DNA of 64,000 nucleotides. It comes from Lachnospiraceae bacterium. GTDB lineage: Bacteria; Bacillota; Clostridia; Lachnospirales; Lachnospiraceae. Of the stretch, positions 16,402 to 24,657 are shown one piece after another. The notes beneath the pieces were generated by a model, which saw only the letters and a list, made by a program, of their open reading frames with translations, was not told the origin of the DNA and did no database searches. The stretch lies in assembly GCA_017463255.1 (NCBI GenBank), contig JAFTPP010000003.1:1-64000 (forward strand), read 5' to 3'. Position 1 is the stretch's first letter. Each line of letters opens with the position of its first letter. The position numbers were made by a program, and so were the translations under genes.

Positions 16402-16430
16402 TTCACAATACAGACAAAATATGATACTAT
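16402..16430 (+). promoter_or_regulatory. candidate promoter of araC 3
   Basis: TTCACA (16402-16407) and TACTAT (16425-16430) have 17 bp spacing and lie 31 bp before the ATG. The intergenic space to the divergent GH31 gene is only 125 bp, so both genes are probably controlled from here. Confidence 0.42.
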
Positions 16431-16460
16431 ATTGATATCTACACAGCAATGAGGTGAATA

Positions 16461-17303
16461 ATGAATTCAGCGAAACAAAAAGAATTATTGGAGAGAATAC
16501 CACACATTACCAATTCCTCTCCTTATTCCATACATAAAACCGATTTCACAAAAGAAAATCCCCCTGCACTCTATCTCCATTTTCATCCGGAGATTGAATT
16601 CTTATACTTGCAAGAGGGCTCCTTAGAGGTGGTAATTCACAATACTTCTTATCGTTTACAAAAGGGAGAAGCTCTTTTTATTCCCCCTCATTTATTACAC
16701 ACCGCCCATGCACTTTCTGAATCCGGTACTTTTTATGCCATCGTTTTTTCAGAAGAATTATTTACCCCAAATGAGCATCCTCTTGGTATTCATAATGAAT
16801 TGCCCCTTGTCCTTCTCATAAGACCTGATGTGGATTGGCAACAGGATATATTATTCTATTTGGAAAAACTGTTTTTTAACCATACAGACTTCGCTCAGTC
16901 GGATTCCTACATTACCGGCCACATTACTATCCTTAAGGAGTATCTCTTAAAACATCATTTGACAACCATCAAACCTGTTTTAAAAGAAAAAAAGTATCTA
17001 CAAAAAATAATAGATTTTATTCATGACAATTATGATGAAGATATCTCCTTAGACAGGCTTGCGAAAATTGCCCATATGAGTAAAGAACACTTATGCCGTA
17101 CTTTTAAACAGGCAACCGGATATACTCCTTTTGCTTACCTTAAGTATTATCGAATCTTAAAGAGCTGCCATTATTTAAAAAATACTGACAAAAAAGTAAG
17201 TGAAATCTGTGCTCTTTGCGGCTTTAATAATATCAGTTACTTTAACCGGGAATTCTTACAAATCATGCAGACCACACCCTTACGGTATCGGAATAACACG
17301 TAA
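16461..17303 (+). CDS. AraC-family regulator of the GH31 locus (third of three)
   Basis: The 280-residue protein has an N-terminal cupin (LYLHFHPEIEFLYLQEGSLE, about 36-55) and a C-terminal double helix-turn-helix (about 183-278, with ISLDRLAKIAHMSKEHLCRT and ICALCGFNNISYFNREF). It is divergent from the GH31 glycosidase gene, which it probably activates in response to an alpha-linked oligosaccharide. GAGGTG precedes the ATG at 9 nt. It ends at a bidirectional terminator shared with the PqqD-like gene. Confidence 0.92.
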   Translation: MNSAKQKELLERIPHITNSSPYSIHKTDFTKENPPALYLHFHPEIEFLYLQEGSLEVVIHNTSYRLQKGEALFIPPHLLHTAHALSESGTFYAIVFSEELFTPNEHPLGIHNELPLVLLIRPDVDWQQDILFYLEKLFFNHTDFAQSDSYITGHITILKEYLLKHHLTTIKPVLKEKKYLQKIIDFIHDNYDEDISLDRLAKIAHMSKEHLCRTFKQATGYTPFAYLKYYRILKSCHYLKNTDKKVSEICALCGFNNISYFNREFLQIMQTTPLRYRNNT

Positions 17304-17305
17304 AA

Positions 17306-17334
17306 AAGTACCTAAGCCAATGACTTAGGTACTT
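17306..17334. terminator. bidirectional terminator between araC 3 and the PqqD-like gene
   Basis: An 11-bp perfect stem AAGTACCTAAG/CTTAGGTACTT with a 7-nt loop is flanked by A and T runs. It can serve both convergent genes. Confidence 0.85.
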
Positions 17335-17338
17335 TTCA

Positions 17339-17692
17339 TTACTCATTATTCCATTTTACAAAAGAGTAGCTATCCAATATTTTAAAGAAGGTGGCAAGGC
17401 GTTCATATAACGGCTCCGCCTCTTCTCCAAAATGTTCTTTTACAATCTCTCCTATTTTAACGATGTCTTTCTCTCCGTCCATTAAGGGCCAGATAAAGCT
17501 TCCCATCTTATCCAGATGAATATGGGATACCTTGGGTTTTTTAAACAAAAACTGTGCCATTCTGTTAAAGAAACCTTTGTTTTCAATATCTAATGTAACA
17601 ATTCCATCCTCATCTTTTGACCATGCTATATGCTCCGGCCTCATAGGAAAACGCTCCAAATAGTTTCCTGTTTTCATGTTTTTCTTTTTCAT
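17339..17692 (-). CDS. PqqD-like (RRE-fold) protein linked to the OPT transporter
   Basis: This 117-residue protein resembles the PqqD fold (winged-helix RiPP recognition element): DEDGIVTLDIENKGFFNRMAQ, then SHIHLDKMGSFIWPLMDGEKDIVKIGEIV, and a final helix pair. In peptide-modifying systems such domains bind leader peptides. No radical SAM enzyme or precursor peptide is visible nearby. The start lies 6 bp after the stop of the oligopeptide transporter gene and lacks a clear ribosome site, so translation is probably coupled. It may bind peptides or regulate the transporter. Confidence 0.75.
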   Translation of the reverse strand: MKKKNMKTGNYLERFPMRPEHIAWSKDEDGIVTLDIENKGFFNRMAQFLFKKPKVSHIHLDKMGSFIWPLMDGEKDIVKIGEIVKEHFGEEAEPLYERLATFFKILDSYSFVKWNNE

Positions 17693-17698
17693 AATGAC

Positions 17699-19603
17699 TT
17701 ATTTTTTCTTCTTCCAAACAGAGAATTTAAGGAGTGAAAGGATAACTAATGCAAATACAGCAAGGCTTCCGATAATACTTACGATTTCAGGAAGCTTTAT
17801 ATATTTTGATAAGTTAATCATCTGATTTACTCCAAATACAGCAAGAAGGGCAAGTAAAATACCAACTAAGCCTTCTCCGGCAATCATACCTGAACAGAAT
17901 AAGATACCATCACTGGTAATTCTCTTCTTCTCTTCTTCTTCTTTTTTCATCTTATCAAACGCAAGACGAACAAGACCACCTACCATGATACATGCATTTA
18001 ACTGTACCGGTAAGTAAACACCGATTGCAAATGGAAGCACCGGAATGCCGAGAATCTCAACAACGATTGCAACAAACACACCGATAAATACAAGACCCCA
18101 AGGAAGGTTGCTATCCATAACGCCTTCGATGATCATCTTCATAAGAGTAGCCTGCGGAGCACCAAGTTCTTCTGAACCAAATCCCCATGCACTGTCTAAC
18201 AGATATAATGTTGCACCAATAGCAAATGCAGATGCTACAACACCAATCACTTCACCAATCTGCTGTTTCTTAGGTGTTGCACCTAATAAATATCCTGTCT
18301 TTAAGTCCTGAGAAGTATCTCCGGAAATAGCAGCTACAATACAAATAATAGAACCTATTGCGATGGCTCCCTGCATACCTGCTACACCACCGTCACCGGT
18401 CATTTTAAGAATAACAGTAGCAATCAAAAGGGTGGCAATCGCCATACCTGAAACCGGATTATTACTGCTTCCTACAAGACCAACCATACGGGATGATACA
18501 GTAGCAAAGAAGAATCCAAAGATTACTACGATAACAGCTCCAATAGGACTAACCGGAATTGCCGGTACAAGCCAGATTAAGATAGTCACAACAACGATAG
18601 TACCGATAACTACTGCCATGTTAAGATCTTTTGAAGTACGTGTGATAGCATCTGTAGAAGATGTTCTCATACTCTTAATGGCATCACGGAAGGTTCTTAC
18701 AATCAGCGGAAGCGATTTGATTAAGCTGATAATACCGCCCGCTGCAAGTGCACCTGCACCAATATATCTGATATAAGTTCCCCAGATTCCGGAAGCTCCG
18801 TCAGCAGCAAAAATTGCGCCAATGGTTTCTGTTCCCGGATATAAAATCAACTGTTCACCAAATAATACGATTAACGGAATCATAACCATCCAACTGAACA
18901 CACCACCTGCAAACATATAGGATGAAATACGTGGTCCACAGATATAACCAACACTCATTACAGCCGGATAAATCTGGGTTCCGATTTCGCCTGCATAATT
19001 CTTAACCCTAAAAGATACTTCACTTGGAACTACCTTTAATCCGTCAATGATAAATTTAAAGAATGCAGCAAATCCCATACCTGCAAATACAGTGGTTGCG
19101 TTTGCTCCACCTTCTTCACCTGCAAGAAGAACCTCTGCACAAGCAGTTCCTTCCGGGTATGGCAATACACCGTGTTCTTTTACAATTAAAGCATTTCTTA
19201 ATGGCACCATGAAAAATACACCCAAGATTCCACCAAATAATGCAATCAAAGTAATCTCAATAATACTTGGGTTGTCCATTTTACCTTCTGCAGCCCACAA
19301 GAATAATGCAGGAAGTGTAAAAATAGCACCGGCAGCAAGTGATTCACCGGCTGAACCGATTGTCTGAACAATATTACTTTCCAAAATAGAATTTTTGCGC
19401 ATGATTACGCGAATTACACCCATTGCAATAACAGCAGCCGGAATGGATGCAGAAACTGTCATACCTACTCTAAGTCCTAAGTACGCATTGGCTGCACCAA
19501 ATACTACAGCAAGAATAATACCCATCACAATGGAAGTCACTGTAAACTCGGTGGTAATCTTCTCTGCCGGAATATATGGCTTGAATTCTTTGTTCTCGTT
19601 CAT
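17699..19603 (-). CDS. OPT-family oligopeptide transporter
   Basis: This 634-residue integral membrane protein has about 14-16 hydrophobic helices and the OPT-family start KPYIPAEKITTEFTVTSIVMGIIL. The conserved GTACAEVL and SGDTSQDLKTGYLLGATPKKQ loops are present, the latter strongly diagnostic. It imports peptides, or metal-peptide complexes in some members, by proton symport. It is cotranscribed with the PqqD-like gene. AAGGAG precedes the ATG. A membrane protein of unknown function lies 121 bp upstream on the same strand. Confidence 0.93.
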   Translation of the reverse strand: MNENKEFKPYIPAEKITTEFTVTSIVMGIILAVVFGAANAYLGLRVGMTVSASIPAAVIAMGVIRVIMRKNSILESNIVQTIGSAGESLAAGAIFTLPALFLWAAEGKMDNPSIIEITLIALFGGILGVFFMVPLRNALIVKEHGVLPYPEGTACAEVLLAGEEGGANATTVFAGMGFAAFFKFIIDGLKVVPSEVSFRVKNYAGEIGTQIYPAVMSVGYICGPRISSYMFAGGVFSWMVMIPLIVLFGEQLILYPGTETIGAIFAADGASGIWGTYIRYIGAGALAAGGIISLIKSLPLIVRTFRDAIKSMRTSSTDAITRTSKDLNMAVVIGTIVVVTILIWLVPAIPVSPIGAVIVVIFGFFFATVSSRMVGLVGSSNNPVSGMAIATLLIATVILKMTGDGGVAGMQGAIAIGSIICIVAAISGDTSQDLKTGYLLGATPKKQQIGEVIGVVASAFAIGATLYLLDSAWGFGSEELGAPQATLMKMIIEGVMDSNLPWGLVFIGVFVAIVVEILGIPVLPFAIGVYLPVQLNACIMVGGLVRLAFDKMKKEEEEKKRITSDGILFCSGMIAGEGLVGILLALLAVFGVNQMINLSKYIKLPEIVSIIGSLAVFALVILSLLKFSVWKKKK

Positions 19604-19724
19604 ATAACTCTCCTTAATTTTTTCTTTCGCCTCTTTATTTTATCGAAAAAAGCCAAAACACGCAAGCCTAACATTCTCTTACCATACACATATTATTATT
19701 TCCGCGAATTTACATATCATGTAA

Positions 19725-20231
19725 CTAATTCATAATCCGTGAACTGTATGTATTAATTGCACTGAAAGCGATGCAAAATACCCATACGAAAGCAATTACA
19801 AGCATTAACGGGTTGAATCCATTGTTAAAAACAGCCCCCGCTATATAAGCTGCTACTACTGCCTCAAAGAAATAAACAAATCCCATAAGAATTCTATATG
19901 TAAGTACTCTCTTTTGCGTTGGCTTGTATATTTTTTTAGCGATGAATGCCAAAACAAAAATTACTGTAGCATATGACCATGCACCAAATGCAACTAACGC
20001 TAAGAGCATAACTCCTAATGCCCCAAAACTTGCTCCCATTAATTGCCCTACAATGGAATACCCTGCAATCACATCATCCTCCGCATGCTTACCGGATTCT
20101 GTTATTCCCTTCACCGTTTCATCTACTGCATCACTTGCCTGTCCCAAAGCGCCAAAAATCATAATGGCAAAAATTAACACCATTACAACCAATACCTTTG
20201 TAAGTCGATAATTCAGTTTTACTTTATTCAT
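19725..20231 (-). CDS. membrane protein of unknown function
   Basis: This 168-residue protein has four predicted helices (about 10-30, 65-95, 110-130, 140-162) and a polar loop at 32-55 (DAVDETVKGITESGKHAEDD) likely outside the membrane. No family motif is recognised. It starts with a GGGAGATATTCG-type ribosome site. Its neighbours are the OPT transporter downstream and an OB-fold lipoprotein upstream with a terminator in between, so it may be expressed with the transporter. Confidence 0.75.
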   Translation of the reverse strand: MNKVKLNYRLTKVLVVMVLIFAIMIFGALGQASDAVDETVKGITESGKHAEDDVIAGYSIVGQLMGASFGALGVMLLALVAFGAWSYATVIFVLAFIAKKIYKPTQKRVLTYRILMGFVYFFEAVVAAYIAGAVFNNGFNPLMLVIAFVWVFCIAFSAINTYSSRIMN

Positions 20232-20284
20232 ATCGAATATCTCCCTTTATTCATCTGTATTAGAGTATTTCTATTATTATATAC

Positions 20285-20317
20285 AAAAAAAGGACTACTT
20301 CACAAGAAGCAGCCCTT
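20285..20317 (-). terminator. intrinsic terminator of the OB-fold lipoprotein gene
   Basis: On the minus strand AAGGGCTGCTTC pairs with GAAGTAGTCCTT around a TTGT loop and is followed by a T-run. It lies 10 bp past the stop codon. Confidence 0.8.
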
Positions 20318-20327
20318 ACTACTCAAA

Positions 20328-21170
20328 TTATTTTACTGTTACAGATGTGATGTGTGGGTTAACTCCGTTATACCAGTAAAGGAAACCTTCCAAATCAACT
20401 GTATCTCCAACCTTTAATTCTTTTACAGCCTTATATACATCTGAATCACTTCCGCAAAGGTAAGATTCTACTAAGAACTGATATGTCTGATCATTGATTG
20501 AAACGTTGAAGTAAAGGTCATCACCTTCCTGACCTGAAGCATCCCATCCATATGTCCATGCTACTTCGCTTCCGTCTGCACCTGTACTTGGAGCAACTGT
20601 CAGACCTGCGAATTTAACTAACTGGTTCTGGCTGTTAATAAGATCATCTGTGCCAAGTAATGATGTTACATCTTTTGCTTCGGCAACCCATGTACCTTCC
20701 ATGATTTCGAATGTAGCATCAACGATTTCTACTTCGCCTGACCATTCAGCCTTGTAACCAGTAACTTTAATCTTAGTACCAACTGTAAGCTTATCATAAT
20801 CTTCAGCTGCACATGTCATATCATACATAAAATATGCACCATCTGCATCCTGTGCATAAACAGTTGCAGTTCCCTGTGATTCATAATATGCCTGTTTGCC
20901 CTGAACGAAAGCTTCGATTACAACCTGTGTGTCAATGTCAGCAGCTGCATATTCTGCATATGTCATAACGCCTTCTGACTTAGCCTGAACATCTACAGTA
21001 GTATCTGCAGTGTCATCTGCTGTATCGTCTGCTGTGTTATCTGCTGTATCGTCTGCTGTGTTATCAGTTACATTTTCTGTTCCTGCATCATCTTTTTTGT
21101 CTTCGCCGCCACAAGCAACAAGACCGAATGCAAGTAACAATGTTAATAAGAATGCTGTTAATTTTTTCAT
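20328..21170 (-). CDS. OB-fold lipoprotein with Thr/Asp repeat linker
   Basis: A lipoprotein signal (MKKLTAFLLTLLLAFGLVAC, lipid Cys at 20) is followed by an acidic linker (about 25-58) made of TADD/TADN repeats. Then come two beta-rich modules resembling OB folds (about 70-155 and 165-280): VVIEAFVQGKQAYY... GTKIKVTGYKAEWSGEVEIV and KVGDTVDLEGFLYWYNGV. Such modules bind carbohydrates, nucleic acids or proteins. The role here is unknown. The ATG at 21170 was chosen for its AAAAGGAG site and proper signal peptide; an earlier start would add 18 non-signal residues. It follows the sugar ABC operon by 67 bp. Confidence 0.82.
   Translation of the reverse strand: MKKLTAFLLTLLLAFGLVACGGEDKKDDAGTENVTDNTADDTADNTADDTADDTADTTVDVQAKSEGVMTYAEYAAADIDTQVVIEAFVQGKQAYYESQGTATVYAQDADGAYFMYDMTCAAEDYDKLTVGTKIKVTGYKAEWSGEVEIVDATFEIMEGTWVAEAKDVTSLLGTDDLINSQNQLVKFAGLTVAPSTGADGSEVAWTYGWDASGQEGDDLYFNVSINDQTYQFLVESYLCGSDSDVYKAVKELKVGDTVDLEGFLYWYNGVNPHITSVTVK
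21009..21068. repeat. tandem repeat encoding the Thr/Asp linker
   Basis: A 24-bp unit (two 12-bp halves with TCTGCTGT cores) occurs at 21021-21044 and again, with two changes at the end, at 21045-21068. Degenerate 12-bp copies lie before it. The length keeps the frame and could vary by slippage. Confidence 0.8.
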
Positions 21171-21237
21171 CTTTTTTCTCCTTTTCATATGAGTACTAAA
21201 AAGCACGATTCTTATTATACACATTCATAACAAAAAA

Positions 21238-22842
21238 TCAACTTTTTCTTTTCTTTTTTGCTTTTTCATGCACTACATATACAATCATCAATCCCCAAAC
21301 GGTTGCTAAAGTGGCAATTAAAGCCACGGAAGCCGTGGGAAGTTTTCCTAAATCCGCTTTTCCTTCAGCCATGGAACCGCCTTCTAAATTCAGACGATAC
21401 AAAGAAACCATGTCAGAATACAGTTTGTCCATATAGGCATCATCCACTACTTCTTTTCTTCGTGTAGATTTGGCCACATTCTCAATCATCTGACCCGCTG
21501 CATTTCTCAAAGAAGCCGAACCATTAAATACAGGTGTCACAAAGGTATCACCCACATGTTCTAACAATAATTTTGCCGCGTCAATCTTAATGGAATAATA
21601 TAAATCATTATCCTCACCGCTTCTTGATAAATAGTCCTGATACTCAGCTGAGTTTTGGGCTTTTAAAGTAACCGGTACATACCCCTCTGTTTGTGAGTAC
21701 GCAATCTGCACCTCATTGGTAAGCAGGTATTGGGTAAATAACCAGGATGCCAGCACTTCCTGTTTGTTCTCTTTGTTAAAAATACAAACGGAAGGACCTT
21801 GGGATATCATCTTAGGGTTATTCGTATCAAACTGGGGAATCATGCGCACCACTGTTTCAAACTCAACAATCTGATCCTCGTGGATATCAGATAATGGCGC
21901 ATCTGTTCCAAGCCAGGTTGCTCCCGCCGTTGAATCAATGGCAAAAATACACTGCCCTGCATTTAAGAAGTTACCCGGATAACTGGAAATCTTAAATGTA
22001 GAAAATGCTTTTGTTTTTACATGTTCTGCAACCGTATACAGGATATCCTTGGTAGTATCATTAAAAATAAAAATATTACCGTTTTCATCTGAATAACCGG
22101 CTTCTTTTTGCTTTAACATCTGAATCATCATGTTATCTGTCGATTTATAGATAAAAGGAATCATAATGTTCTGCCCGTTCACAAGGAAATTACCATCTGC
22201 GTCAGTCTTCATTGCTGCTTCTGATACTTCCCAGATAAAATCCCATGTCAATACATCCGGAATTGTGTATCCCAATGCTTCCACATAAGTCTTATTGATA
22301 TAGCACGCCTCGGTAGATCTCATATAAGGCAGGGCATACTGCACGTTATTAAGAACCCCTTCCTTTAAAAACTGTGGAATAATCTCATCTTTGGTTGGCC
22401 CGTCAAACAGCACTTCACTTCCGCCAAGACCGTATTTTTCATCCACCATAAGCTCGTCAAGAGGTACTACTGTGTCCTCACCTGTCATATAGGTTGCTAT
22501 ATGGTCAGGATAAGTAATACATACATTAGGGGTTGTGTCCGTTGCAATATTGGTAATAACATCATTATAGATTTTGCCGTAATCAGTATAAAGACGTAAG
22601 TTAACCTTTATATTAGGGTAGATTGCTTCAAAATCTTCAATGGCTTTTTCATAAATCTTCGTCTGGGTAATGTTGGTATCATTTTTGGCCCAAAAGGTGA
22701 TTTCATAATTTTTAGATGTATCAAACTCACCGGGAATCTCAAAACTTGTCCTGTCTTTTGAACCATGGCACCCTGTCAATGCAAACAAACTGATACCGGC
22801 AAGTAAAAAAACCCGTGACATTTTCTTTACTAACTTCATCAT
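21238..22842 (-). CDS. sugar ABC transporter substrate-binding lipoprotein with C-terminal helix
   Basis: This 534-residue extracellular binding protein has a lipobox (SLFALTGC, lipid Cys 25) and a type-1 sugar-binding fold: ITFWAKNDTNITQTKIYEKAI... IKVNLRLYTDYGKIY and CYINKTYVEALGY. Unusually it ends with a hydrophobic helix (about 504-524) and a KAKKKRKS tail, so it is probably anchored at both ends. It overlaps the upstream permease by the 4-bp ATGA and is the last gene of the importer operon. The substrate is likely an oligosaccharide but is not identifiable. Confidence 0.88.
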   Translation of the reverse strand: MMKLVKKMSRVFLLAGISLFALTGCHGSKDRTSFEIPGEFDTSKNYEITFWAKNDTNITQTKIYEKAIEDFEAIYPNIKVNLRLYTDYGKIYNDVITNIATDTTPNVCITYPDHIATYMTGEDTVVPLDELMVDEKYGLGGSEVLFDGPTKDEIIPQFLKEGVLNNVQYALPYMRSTEACYINKTYVEALGYTIPDVLTWDFIWEVSEAAMKTDADGNFLVNGQNIMIPFIYKSTDNMMIQMLKQKEAGYSDENGNIFIFNDTTKDILYTVAEHVKTKAFSTFKISSYPGNFLNAGQCIFAIDSTAGATWLGTDAPLSDIHEDQIVEFETVVRMIPQFDTNNPKMISQGPSVCIFNKENKQEVLASWLFTQYLLTNEVQIAYSQTEGYVPVTLKAQNSAEYQDYLSRSGEDNDLYYSIKIDAAKLLLEHVGDTFVTPVFNGSASLRNAAGQMIENVAKSTRRKEVVDDAYMDKLYSDMVSLYRLNLEGGSMAEGKADLGKLPTASVALIATLATVWGLMIVYVVHEKAKKKRKS

Positions 22843-23714
22843 CCCTTGGTTCCTCCTCTTGCCACTCCTGCCATAATCTTTTTACGGAAGATTAAGAATA
22901 ATACCAGTAAAGGCAGGGAAATTACCACTACTGCTGCCATCATGGCAGGAATATTCTCTCGTCCCAAACCGTTTTCCCTAAGTTCCTGAATACCGTTTGA
23001 AATCAAATAGTAATTCTCATCATCCGTAATAAGTCTTGGCCATACATAGGAATTCCAGCACTCAATGACTTTTAAAATGGTAATGGTCACAAGGGTTGGT
23101 CTGCAAATCGGAATCATTACCCTGCGAAGGTATCTGAAATCCGATGTACCGTCAACTTTTGCAGCATAATAAAGCTCATCCGGTATCTGTGCAAAATTCT
23201 CTTTTAACAAGTAAATATAAAAGACACTTGTCACAGAGGGTAAAATAAGTCCCGCAAAAGTATTACGCAAATCCATATTGGTAATGGTCACAAAATTAGT
23301 AATGATAACCAGTTCATTGGGTATCATCATCAGTGAAAGAAACAGTGTAAACACAAGATTCTTTCCCCTAAAATTAAGTCGTGCAAAAGCAAATGCCGAA
23401 AGGATGACAACCACTAACATAATGGCTGTGGTTACCACAGTAAATATCAAAGTATTTAACAAATACTGTGCAAGTGGTACCTGGGTAAAGGCATCCGCAT
23501 AATTCTGTAAAGTAGGTGACAAGGTAATAAACTTAGGATAATACTCTGAGTTATATGAGGCGTAGCTCTTAACTGAGGTAAGAATCATCCAATAAAACGG
23601 AAACAGCACAATAATTCCCCATATTGTGAGTAAAAAATAAGTAATTCCGTTTACCAGTTTTTTACGGTTCTTTGCCGCCTTTTCTATTTTTTCATAATCA
23701 ACTTGGTTTCCCAT
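22839..23714 (-). CDS. sugar ABC transporter permease (MalG/UgpE type)
   Basis: The 291-residue inner-membrane subunit has about six helices and the EAA loop YYAAKVDGTSDFRYLRRVMIP near residue 190, which docks to the ATPase. It matches the carbohydrate-uptake family 1 permeases. The start at 23714 has GGAG 6 nt upstream; a codon four positions earlier (23726) is also possible. It lies between the second permease gene (37 bp upstream) and the binding protein gene, which overlaps it by 4 bp. Confidence 0.92.
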   Translation of the reverse strand: MGNQVDYEKIEKAAKNRKKLVNGITYFLLTIWGIIVLFPFYWMILTSVKSYASYNSEYYPKFITLSPTLQNYADAFTQVPLAQYLLNTLIFTVVTTAIMLVVVILSAFAFARLNFRGKNLVFTLFLSLMMIPNELVIITNFVTITNMDLRNTFAGLILPSVTSVFYIYLLKENFAQIPDELYYAAKVDGTSDFRYLRRVMIPICRPTLVTITILKVIECWNSYVWPRLITDDENYYLISNGIQELRENGLGRENIPAMMAAVVVISLPLLVLFLIFRKKIMAGVARGGTKG

Positions 23715-23751
23715 ATTTATCTCCATTCCGAAATTATGATTGGGAATTTAC

Positions 23752-24642
23752 TTAGTAATGTACATGCTTCTTACTGATGAGTAAGTTAATACATGTAATG
23801 GTTAATACAATCGTAAATAAAATAATGGCCGCTGCAGATGCATACGAAGGATATCCCCCACTGTCTCCGTAAAGCATATCGTAAATATATCCCACAATCG
23901 TATTCATTTCCGCTGCATTTAAATTGGTTCCAAATAATGCAACCGCATCACTGTACGCCTTGAACGCCCCGATAAATCCTGTAATTACAAGATAGAATAA
24001 GGTAGGCGAAATCATAGGTAAGGTAATCTTACGAAAGATTCTGAACTTACTTGTTCCGTCAACCTGGGCAGCCTTATAGTACTCTTCATTCACTGATGCA
24101 AGGGCACTTGTCAAAATTAAGATCTTAAAAGGCATTACCACCCATATGGTATAGAAACATAAAACAAACATCTTCGCCCAGTAAGGTCCGTCAATAAAAT
24201 CAACGGAATTACCGCCAAACCAGTTTATTAACATATTAATCAGACCATCACTGTAAGCAGTCTTTTTAAATAAAATCATAAATACAAGACCGACTGCCAA
24301 CGTGTTTGTAACATAAGGTAAAAAATACACTGTCTGGTACAGATTCCTAAGAGGCTTAATGGAACTTAATCCCACTGAAATCAACAATGCAATTCCCGTT
24401 GATAAGGGAACTGTAATAATTACCAGAATAAAGGTATTCTTTAATGCCTGTAAAAAGTAAGGATCATGTAACACATAGGAATAGTTATATGTCCCCACTC
24501 CAAAAAATGTCTGGGAAGCTGAGTTATATCCTTCTTCAAAAGAATAAATAAATACATCAATTAGAGGATATACCATGAAAAATCCCAGAAACAGAATGGC
24601 CGGCACAAGATAAAGCCAGGCTTTTGCATTTCTCTTTTCCAT
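23752..24642 (-). CDS. sugar ABC transporter permease (MalF/UgpA type)
   Basis: This 296-residue permease has about six helices and an EAA loop EEYYKAAQVDGTSKFRIFRK around residues 190-210. An N-terminal helix (LYLVPAILFLGFFMVYPLID) is typical of UgpA-type subunits. It pairs with the permease encoded 37 bp downstream to form the membrane channel of the importer. It follows the ATPase gene by 15 bp. Confidence 0.92.
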   Translation of the reverse strand: MEKRNAKAWLYLVPAILFLGFFMVYPLIDVFIYSFEEGYNSASQTFFGVGTYNYSYVLHDPYFLQALKNTFILVIITVPLSTGIALLISVGLSSIKPLRNLYQTVYFLPYVTNTLAVGLVFMILFKKTAYSDGLINMLINWFGGNSVDFIDGPYWAKMFVLCFYTIWVVMPFKILILTSALASVNEEYYKAAQVDGTSKFRIFRKITLPMISPTLFYLVITGFIGAFKAYSDAVALFGTNLNAAEMNTIVGYIYDMLYGDSGGYPSYASAAAIILFTIVLTITCINLLISKKHVHY

Positions 24643-24657
24643 AATAAATCTCCTGTT

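Noticed and set aside
18045-18776. Long plus-strand open frames antisense to the OPT transporter
   Set aside because: They mirror a GC-periodic membrane protein gene and show the low-complexity composition of antisense shadows.
21009-21068. Short tandem repeats considered as a CRISPR-like array
   Set aside because: They are contiguous 12/24-bp coding repeats without spacers and lie in frame inside a lipoprotein gene.
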